NCBI GenBank assembly: GCA_023053575.1
Contig: JAKZAP010000009.1
Coordinates: 12,629,869 to 12,693,868 of the forward strand
Direction: 5' to 3'
Length of the DNA stretch: 64,000 nucleotides
Source: Branchinecta lynchi
Taxonomy: Eukaryota; Arthropoda; Branchiopoda; Anostraca; Branchinectidae
Shown here piece after piece: positions 56,709 to 64,000 of this stretch (the first letter of the stretch is position 1; each line of letters opens with the position of its first letter). The notes beneath the pieces were generated by a model. The model ran no database searches. It saw only the letters and a program-made list of their open reading frames with translations, and had not been told where the DNA came from. A program made the translations under genes and the position numbers.

Positions 56709-56970
56709 CAACCGAGCAGGGGCGTCACGACTGTGTGAGGGGGGGGGGGGGACGCCCTTCCCCAAATGTTGTCGGACAGTCGGTTAGAAATAACCGAGTT
56801 GGCGCGATTTTTCTTGAAAATTTCGATTTTTCGACAGTTTCGATTTTCGAAACTGTCGAACACAGTCTTTTTGCAAAAAAAGTCGGCAAGAATACCAGTC
56901 AGTCGGTAGATTTCTTGTCCCCCCCCCCCCCCCCAAAAACATCTTGGCTGGTAACGCCTCTGCAACCGAC
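56709..56970 (-). mobile_element. hAT-type MITE, inverted copy, 8-bp target duplication, Ki-67 intron 1
   Basis: Element 56717-56962: CAGGGGCGTCACGACTG ... GGCTGGTAACGCCTCTG. Flanks CAACCGAG (56709-56716) and CAACCGAC (56963-56970) match at 7 of 8. Orientation is opposite to 17400 and 55052. Confidence 0.85.
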
Positions 56971-57501
56971 TATGGACACAGGTCCGCAAGACAATTCTAC
57001 AACAGGGACTTGACTCGGATGACCAAGTTTCGCCACGCGTTGACAAACACTACATACGAACAAAGGCTAAAGACACTTCAAATTCCGACACTGGCTACCG
57101 CCAACCCCGGAGTAATCTGATTGACACATTCAAGCTTTGCAGTCAATCAATCAATAGCTGCGTTTTTGCATTCCTGTGGACTGTAGCCGTCGCAGTTGGC
57201 CTGTGTGCTAATAACTCGTTTGTGCACGCTTTTTGCCGGCCTGTGGGTTCGAACAGCAAAAACGCCTTATAAGCTGCAGCTAACTAAAAATGGCAAATTA
57301 GTACTTTGGTGAACGGTCTGGGGACTACTCTGGCAATCTAAAAAGCAGCTTACTTCCTGGTTTTGAACTAGTGTGATAACTAACCCAGTGTACTCTCCTG
57401 GACACACCACAACCTACAGCTAGAAAAAGTTCTAGACCCACTATACAAACAAAAAAATTTCCCCGAATACAGAGAGTTGACAAGCAAACAGCGGTCATTC
57501 A

Positions 57502-57610
57502 TCATCATAAGGTTTGAATGGCGTTGAGTTCCACTTCGTGTAGATCTCTTTCTGCCTTCTCCGTTGATCGTTGGTGGTTGCTTTCGGTCAGAAGTTTTGC
57601 TTAGTAGAGT
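57502..57610 (+). repeat. 105-bp repeat shared with 41067-41172
   Basis: CATCATAAGGTTTGAATGGC through TCGGTCAGAAGTTTTGCTTA is almost identical in both places. Unknown origin; it lies near LINE relics in both cases, so it may be part of one retrotransposon family. Confidence 0.75.
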
Positions 57611-57804
57611 CACCTCACTTTCATCATTCACAAAACTTACATTTAACTTTGAAAATTCATTTTTGTATTCCAAAATTTCCAGATACTCAGCATTCCTCCA
57701 TTTTTTAAAGCACAGGCTAAGGCCAAGGAACAACGGCATCAAGAAGGCCTGAGCTTCGTGATTACCAGCTAGCGATTTTTGTTTTTCAAAGTGTAAATAA
57801 GGTA

Positions 57805-58005
57805 AGCCCCAAGTACTTTCATGATTTTTTTTAACACTAACTCGTTTTATCACCCTTAGAAGAAACACAACTAGAGCAGGATTTGTTTTGAGGAACATAG
57901 GTGTGAGCGTCTGGAATGACCTTCCAGAAACGGTCAGAGAGGCTGTAAGTCTGGCATCATTCAAGAGAATGGTTAAATCCCATTATTTGAAAAGGGAAAG
58001 AAGTG
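57805..58005 (+). pseudogene. LINE C-terminal tail fragment (copy 1)
   Basis: Plus-strand reading RRNTTRAGFVLRNIGVSVWN then DLPETVREAVSLASFKRMVK matches the non-LTR reverse-transcriptase tail. Nearly identical to 61433-61640, which flanks the other side of the GGCACTT array. Confidence 0.68.
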
Positions 58006-58390
58006 TGATAAGAGGAAAGGGTATTTATTTAAAAAAAAATAAAAAAAAAATTATCCAGGGGGAATGATATAGTGGATTCATGGCGGTTAGAATTATGGCC
58101 ACAATCAGGACTTTTTTGTCTTAAAAGTGGTCGCTAATGGTAAATTGTTTACTTAATTTATGTGTTTTTGATGAAATTAAAAAAATGTCTATGTCTAATG
58201 TCTATGTCTTTGGCCGTAGCCTGTGGATTTCGTTCTTTGGCCGTTGGACTGAGGAGTATAAACACCTTATAAGCAGACAGGCTACAGGGAAGGTTTGACA
58301 AAACACCCAATAAGCACAGCTGCTACTCACAGGCGTGCTGTAAGGCATGCAGAAACGCAGCTAATCAATCTACTAGCTTTATTTCAGCAT

Positions 58391-61300
58391 AAGTGCCATA
58401 AATAACAAAAAAGACAAACAAAGAACAAGAGCTACGAGCTCATATGGCACTTGTACGAGTAGGCTGTACAAGAAAGTAGATGAGAACGTCACAAAATACA
58501 CCCGCCATCCAAAAACGCGGTTCGGAAATAGAAATAGGATATTTAGTTTCACTCATTTCTGAGCAGTTCCGGCATCGTCTCGATTGTCTGTAGCAAATGC
58601 ACATGACTGTTCAAACTTTCATCCCAATAAATCCATTTGTTTGATCCCTAGACGTGCTACACGATTTCTGGTACTCACTCTATTTCCACCTACCGTGGCC
58701 GAATCTGGTTCGGAATAAAAAAAAATCGACCACCTAAAGCATCTTCGTTTATACCATCTACCAAGTTTCACTCGAATCTGAGCATTTTTGGAAAGTTCCG
58801 GTACCCCCCCCCCTTCCCACCAACGTTGTCGGAGCCGGTTCGGGCCCAATCTCTTAATTCCCTCATCAAGTTTGACTGAAATTGGAGCATAGCCTATCTG
58901 CAAGTTTCCAGTACCCCCCCCCCCCCCTACCTTGGCCGAATCCGGCCCAGACACCAAATAACAAATCTAGGCCGCATAAACTCGGGTCGAATTGCATCTC
59001 ATTCGGTCCATCCGTTTGGTTTTTGTGCATGTCAAAAGTCCCCCCACCCCCAATTCCCCTAATCGTGGTCTCATATGGTTCGAACGCATGTTTTACATGT
59101 CGAGGCCATCGATTCGTATCACCCATGAAGTTTCACTCGAATCAGACCACTCGTTCGCAATTTATAGAAGTCCATATTTCTCTTCTCTTGCTCCCCCAAA
59201 AATGCTCGGATCTAGGAACGGAAGTTTCCGGGGGTATGTTGTGTCAGGTTTTTAAGTCAAGATAATTCGGGTCGCTAATATGCCTGCAAAGTTTCGTTGT
59301 CGTTTTACATCTGGAACTATTCTAACTCACGACTACCGGAATTCCAGGAAACCCCCTCCAACTCCCCCCACAGAGCCCCGAAACCATCTGGCTCCGTCAA
59401 TTTCATCTAGGCCTAATGCTTGTTCCATCCAGTAAGTTTCGTCCCAATCGCTCTGCTTTTAGAGTTTCTTGAGTTTTCCACCCCCCCCCCCCCATCCCCA
59501 CAGGTATCGGACCTGACCCGGACGTGACACTGAATGTCCGAGGCGATAGCTCACCAGACAAGTTTCATTCAAATCCGATCACCCGTTCAAAAGTTATGCA
59601 CGCCACTAGATTCCGGACTCCCCATCCACCCACTCCCCCCACGATGGTCGGGTCAGGGAAACGGCTGTTCTCAAGTCAATCTGTTCGGATCCCTGACATA
59701 CCTGCCATGTTTCATCGCCCTAGGACATCAGGAAGTATGCCGAACTCGCGGGATCGCTAGAAATTCGGACCCCAACTCCCCCACAGTGCCCTGATCCGGT
59801 CCGGTTATGTCAATGACGTGTCGAGGACCTGTGCTTGTTTTTCCCACCAAGCTTCATCCCGATCCCTCCACTTTAAGCGTTTCTCAAAATTTCCGGTTCC
59901 CTCCTCCAACTCCCCCCAGTGTCATCGGATCCAGTTCGGTTATGTCAATGACGTGTCTAGGACCTGTGCTTGTTTTTCCCACCAAGTTTCATCCCGATCC
60001 CTCCACTTTAAGCGTTTCTCAAAGTTTCCGGTTCCCTCCTCCAACTCCCCCCAGTGTCATCGAATCCGGCCCGGATTTGAAGTGAGGTGTCTGAGACACA
60101 AGGTCATCCTAAATATCAATTTTCATCAAGATCCGATCACCCGTTCAAAAGTTATGCACGCCACTAGATTCCGGACTCCCCATCCACCCACTCCCCCCAC
60201 GATGGTCGGGTCGGGGAAACGGCTGTTCTCAAGTCAATCTGTTCGGATCCCTGACATACCTGCCAAGTTTCATCGCCCTAGGACACCAGGAAGTATACCG
60301 AACTCGCGGGATCGCTAGAAATCCGGACCCCCACCCCAACTCCCTCATAGTGCCCTGATCCGGTCCGGTTATGTCAATGACGTGTCGAGGACCTGTGCTT
60401 GTTTTTCCCACCAAGTTTCATCCCGATCCCTCCACTTTAAGCGTTTCTCAAAATTTCCGGTTCCCTCCTCCAACTCCTCCCAGTGTCATCGGATCCGGTC
60501 CGGTTACGTCAATGACGTGTCTAGGACCTGTGCTTGTTTTTCCCACCAAGTTTCATCCCGATCCCTCCAGTTTAAGCGTTTCTCAAAATTTCCGGTTCCC
60601 TCCTCCAACTCCCCCCAGTGTCATCGGATCCGGCCCGGATTTAAAGTGAGGTGTCTGAGACACGAGGTCATCCTAAATATCAATTTTCATCAAGATCCGA
60701 TCACCCGTTCGCAAGCTAAAAATACCTCAAATTTTGGCTTCATCCTCCCTCCACTCCCCCCCCCCCAGATGGTCGAATCGGGGAATTGATGATTTCCTAT
60801 TTAAGCTGGTCGGGTCCCAGACATGCCTGTCAATTTCCATCGTCCCAGCACATCAGGAAGCACAGAACTCGCGGGATCACTACAAATTCGGACTTCTCCC
60901 CCCCCCCCCAACTCCCCCAAAGTGAGCGGATCCGTTCCGGTTATATCAGTCACGTATCTAGGACTTTTGCTTGTACTTTCCACCAAGTTTCATTCGGATC
61001 CCTCCACTCTAAGTGTTTTCCAAGATTTCCGGTTTCCCCCTCTAACTCCCCCCAGTGTCACCGGATCCGGTCTGGATTTAAAATGGAGGGTCTGAGATAC
61101 GAAGTCCTTCCATGTATTAAGTTTCATTAAGATCCGATCACCCATTCGTAAGCTAAAAATATCTCATTTTTCCTATTTTTTCCGGATTCCCCCTCCCTCC
61201 ACTCCCCTCCAGATGGTCGGATCGAGGAAGCGACAGTTTCTAATTTAATCTGGTCCAGTTCCTGATATGCTTGCCAAGTTTCATCGTCCTAGCTTATCTG

Positions 61301-61400
61301 GAAGTGCCCGAACTAGCAAAACCGGGACCGACAGACCGACTGACGGACAGAAATTACAATCGCTATATGGCACTTGAGTAAGCTCAAGTGCCATAAAAAA
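58391..61400 (+). mobile_element. large GGCACTT-end element with internal tandem arrays
   Basis: Begins near AAGTGCCATAAATAAC / CTCATATGGCACTTGTACG and ends CTATATGGCACTTGAGTAAG with CTCAAGTGCCATAAA, preceded by GACCGACAGACCGACTGACGG. Inside is a 564-bp tandem duplication (59807 block against 60371 block) built from units of about 138 bp (TTTCATCCCGATCCCTCCAC, GTTCCCTCCTCCAACTCC). C-rich, and the frames across it are repeat artefacts. The short relative is at 35880-36390. Confidence 0.7.
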
Positions 61401-61432
61401 CACTAGAGAACATAAGAATTTTTGTTTAACGA

Positions 61433-61640
61433 AGCCCTGAGTACTTGTATGATTTTTTTTAACACTAACTCGTTTTATCACCCCTAGAAGAAACACAACA
61501 AGAGCAGGATTTGTTCTCAGGAACATAGGTGTGAGCGTCTGGAATGACCTTCTAGAAACGGTCAGAGAGGCTGTAAGTCTGGCATCATTCAAGAGAATGG
61601 TTAAATCCCATTATTTGAAAAGGAAAGAACACTACGCGTT
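61433..61640 (+). pseudogene. LINE C-terminal tail fragment (copy 2)
   Basis: Same relic as 57805-58005, including the preceding GATTTTTTTTAACACTAACTC. Reads RNIGVSVWNDLLETVREAVS then LASFKRMVKSHYLKRK. Confidence 0.66.
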
Positions 61641-62179
61641 TCTTTATCCTTTTTTACTGCACTTACGCCCTTGGGCAGTGCGTCATAAATTCATTCATTT
61701 ATTCATTCAGAGAAGTTTGCATTACCGATCTTTCTAAGAAATCTTGCCCCAAACAATAGCCTGTGCTTTAGCCTGACCCTTCTCAAAAGAAACCAAACAC
61801 AAGAAATAAGTAATTATTGTGGTGCTGTTAGGGTGGATGAAAATAACATACAGAATAATATACCCATGAGATATAGATGGAAGGATCGTCAATAAAAAAG
61901 GAATTACTGATATAGATATAAAATAATAAACCCCACAAAAAAAATTTATAAAATCTAAATAAGTGCTCGAGCAAGAGCTTTAAATGCTTGGACAAACCAT
62001 ACACAAACTCGATTTGTGGTATAGATTTTAGTATTATGTTCAGTGCGCGTTAATATTTTCTTTAGTTTCTTTTCTTTTTCTTTATTTACTCCACTTTTTC
62101 CCTTCTGTAAGCAGGCAAAAATAAATATATCTATATATATATAGGTGTGAGGGTCCCTTTAGAGGAAAAATAGACTTAC

Positions 62180-62389
62180 TTGTTTAGTTTCTCTGTCGAC
62201 TGTGAAAATACAATGGAGGGTGCTAACTGTTTCTTGCTGAACACGAATATCAAGGGTTGTATCATCACGTCCAACTTTGACAGTTGCACCATTGTACTTG
62301 AAAACAGTTCCATCTGCACCGCTCTTCTTAATTACAATTATTCTACCATATTTACCACAGGCAAAGCCTGCTGGAGCCTCATAAGACAT
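62180..62389 (-). CDS. MKI67: Ki-67 homologue exon 1: N-terminal half of FHA domain
   Basis: Encodes residues 1-70. The ATG at 62389-62387 (context AAGAATGT) follows an acceptor (TTTTTCAG|TAGACC) only 11 bases upstream, so at least one 5' UTR exon lies further right; coding could in principle extend into it. The reading GRIIVIKKSGADGTVF, then KVGRDD and VSTLHC, shows the FHA signature Gly40-Arg41 and Ser56-x-x-His59. Human Ki-67 begins the same way (LVTIKRSGVDG, then GRG and VSKQHC). FHA domains bind phosphothreonine; in Ki-67 the known partners include NIFK and Hklp2. Donor CAA|GTAAGT, phase 0. Confidence 0.88.
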
Positions 62390-62400
62390 TCTTGGGTCTA

Positions 62401-64000
62401 CTGAAAAAGAAATCAGGTAAAATTTATGTTGCAGTCCGGCTGTGTTGCTTGGTATCCAGTCAAGGATATAGTACCTCTGTTACAAGCTTGACATTCACAC
62501 ATGTGCTACTTCGTTAATTTACTAATGCAGTGCAGTGTAGATTTCCTTCTTTGGACACATGTTAACTTTATCTCTGTTTTCATTCATTTTCCTCAATTTG
62601 CTATGACTAAAAACACCCACTGTGGCTTACATTAATTTCTTCAGGGCTCCTAAGAACAGCTAACTGTTTCTTTCAGGTTTTTGGTACATCCATCCTAACC
62701 GAATTAATTAATATCAAATGTCATCAACTTACTCTTCTGTGAAGAACTACCAGGCACAAAACAAAGCGGAAAAGACACGAATGCATGCAGAAGTAAAACG
62801 TTGATGCAAATAGTCACACTCAAGCTATTTGGGTTAACCAGGGGTTAACCTGTTAGCATAAATAAATCCAAAGAAGGCACAAAAGAAAACTGGAAATGGA
62901 AGGTATCGCAAAAACAATTTTGACATGGTCAGCTGGTGTTAAGAAGAAAGGCATTTGGCACTGGTGCAACTTTGTTCAATGGAAATGGAAATAAATAATA
63001 GAATGTAGAGAACCACTAGACCTTCCAATCATGGCCCAGTCAGCCACAAACCCCTGATTTCGGGATACCCTACGCAAATTGCTGGGTAAATTTAGTGTTT
63101 GGCATACCAGTTGGTACCCTACCCAACTACAGATGAATTCTGATTGGTTGATTTCTGAGCTCCACTCAATTCGACAATATTTTACTGGATTAGAGTATCA
63201 AGCATTTAGCATAGTGTATCCAGCATTAGTTCTAGGGTATGCCAAATGCTAGATATACCGCATTTGGAATGGGGTCCCCAAAATTAGGAGCTGGGTAGAT
63301 TGTCCAGTCATTAAGCTTCAATTTGGTGTATCTCTCATTTTTTTTTTATATGGTCTTCAAGCACAAATAAATGGAAGTAAAGTCATCCAGTTTTTGGAAT
63401 TTCAGAAATCTGGTTGAAGTTAGGTACTCCTCCTGTTCTAGTCCTAAAAAGTTCCTAACGTTTTGGATCAGTTTTGGACTGCACAGAAATTTCCTTGTAA
63501 GGTTTGCAGGCCAAGTTTGAGGTCATGCAAATTCAAGGCAGGATACACGGCATGCCTGTACCTTGTCCCTACATCTGTCCTACAAACAACTTAGTATGTA
63601 CAGGACGGGTACCTAGTACCTGGCCTCGTTTTAACACTACCTCGAACAGGCGAATGTTGCCACAAAAATGTTAAACTGAAATTTACATGATGTTCCGACA
63701 ATCAAGAGGCACTGATCCAGTCAGCCACAATTCCATGATTTTTGGATACCCTATGCCAAACGCTGGGTATATCTAAAGTTTGGCATAGCCTATGCCTAAC
63801 GCTGGATACCCTATGCTAAACGCTGGATAGCTGCAGTCTAGTACACTAGCCCTTTTCAGGCACGGTGCTCAAACGTCTAGCACCATGCCTGGGTGCTAGA
63901 CGTTCAAGCACTGTACCTTGGATTTCATGTATGGTGCATGGATTTCAGTATACAGTGCATACATCAAAAACACAGTTTCTGTCATGACAACTGAGCACCA
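62401..64000. other. region upstream of Ki-67 exon 1: possible 5' UTR intron and two repeat copies
   Basis: An acceptor at 62401-62403 implies an upstream non-coding exon, which I could not place. Copies of the 12860-13160 element lie at about 63030-63302 (CAGTCAGCCACAAACCCC) and 63716-63850. A palindromic stretch at 63850-63920 (AGGCACGGTGCTCAAACGTC / GACGTTCAAGCACTGTACC-like) is also present. No promoter could be identified. Confidence 0.45.

Larger units (their letters stand above)
22343..62389 (-). other. MKI67: Gene model: Ki-67 (MKI67) homologue, 11 coding exons, 2304 aa
   Basis: Minus-strand exons: 62389-62180, 54956-54803, 53000-50178, 44961-44750, 42851-42692, 39928-39755, 36912-36791, 34477-34348, 32364-31723, 26513-24297, 22413-22343. 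All junctions are GT-AG and the intron phases run 0,1,1,0,1,1,0,1,1,1. The total is 6915 nt with no internal stop. Order of modules: FHA (residues about 17-115), Ser/Pro-rich region, PP1-docking RGVSF (1069-1073), basic NLS-like exons, Ki-67-type repeats (1363-1509), KRGR tandem repeats and a basic tail ending RTTRSRK. In vertebrates Ki-67 coats mitotic chromosomes as a surfactant, organises the perichromosomal layer and recruits PP1-gamma; the same role is inferred here. Further small exons with matching phases could have been missed. Confidence 0.88.

Noticed and set aside
59807..60649. Repeated open frames across the C-rich array (Pro/Ser-rich peptides)
   Set aside because: They are generated by the 138-bp and 564-bp tandem repeats, lack recognisable domains and occur in several frames.

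Overview
This is intron-rich, repeat-laden animal nuclear DNA. I recognise two protein-coding genes, both on the minus strand and both spread over small exons separated by kilobase introns full of short non-autonomous transposons. There are no operons, ribosome binding sites, CRISPR arrays or rRNA genes. A fly-type (light-sensitive class) cryptochrome, a Ki-67 homologue, long poly(G)/poly(C) tracts and dense hAT- and Harbinger-like MITEs suggest an invertebrate metazoan. I cannot name the taxon.

Gene 1, left edge to 13951, minus strand: the first five coding exons of a cryptochrome/photolyase-family protein (361 residues: the photolyase alpha/beta domain and the start of the FAD domain). All intron phases match. 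The rest of the FAD domain lies off the left edge. The closest match by eye is Drosophila-type CRY.

Gene 2, 62389 down to 22343, minus strand: an 11-exon Ki-67 (MKI67) homologue. The exons join in phase into 6915 nt, or 2304 residues plus stop. Modules in order: N-terminal FHA domain; a long Ser/Thr-Pro-rich region; a PP1-docking segment closely matching the Ki-67/Repo-Man RVxF motif; basic NLS-like exons; a block of eight 18-19-residue Ki-67-type repeats; a 738-residue Lys/Arg-Pro-rich region with KRGR/GRGK tandem repeats; and a short, very basic C-terminus. This matches the architecture of the mitotic chromosome-periphery protein Ki-67, with compact repeats in place of the roughly 120-residue human ones.

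A possible first coding exon of a third, unrecognised minus-strand gene lies at 18681-18834. Apart from a few LINE fragments (reverse-transcriptase tails and a zinc-knuckle segment), everything else I can interpret is repeats: MITEs with 8-bp or 3-bp target duplications, large inverted-arm (foldback-like) elements with (CCGT)n ends, tRNA-like SINE pieces, hairpins and homopolymer tracts. The clearest structural puzzle is a nested stack at 1043-4038, where a hAT-type MITE with a perfect 8-bp target duplication has been split by two later insertions. I found no intact transposase or reverse transcriptase, and no viral sequence.
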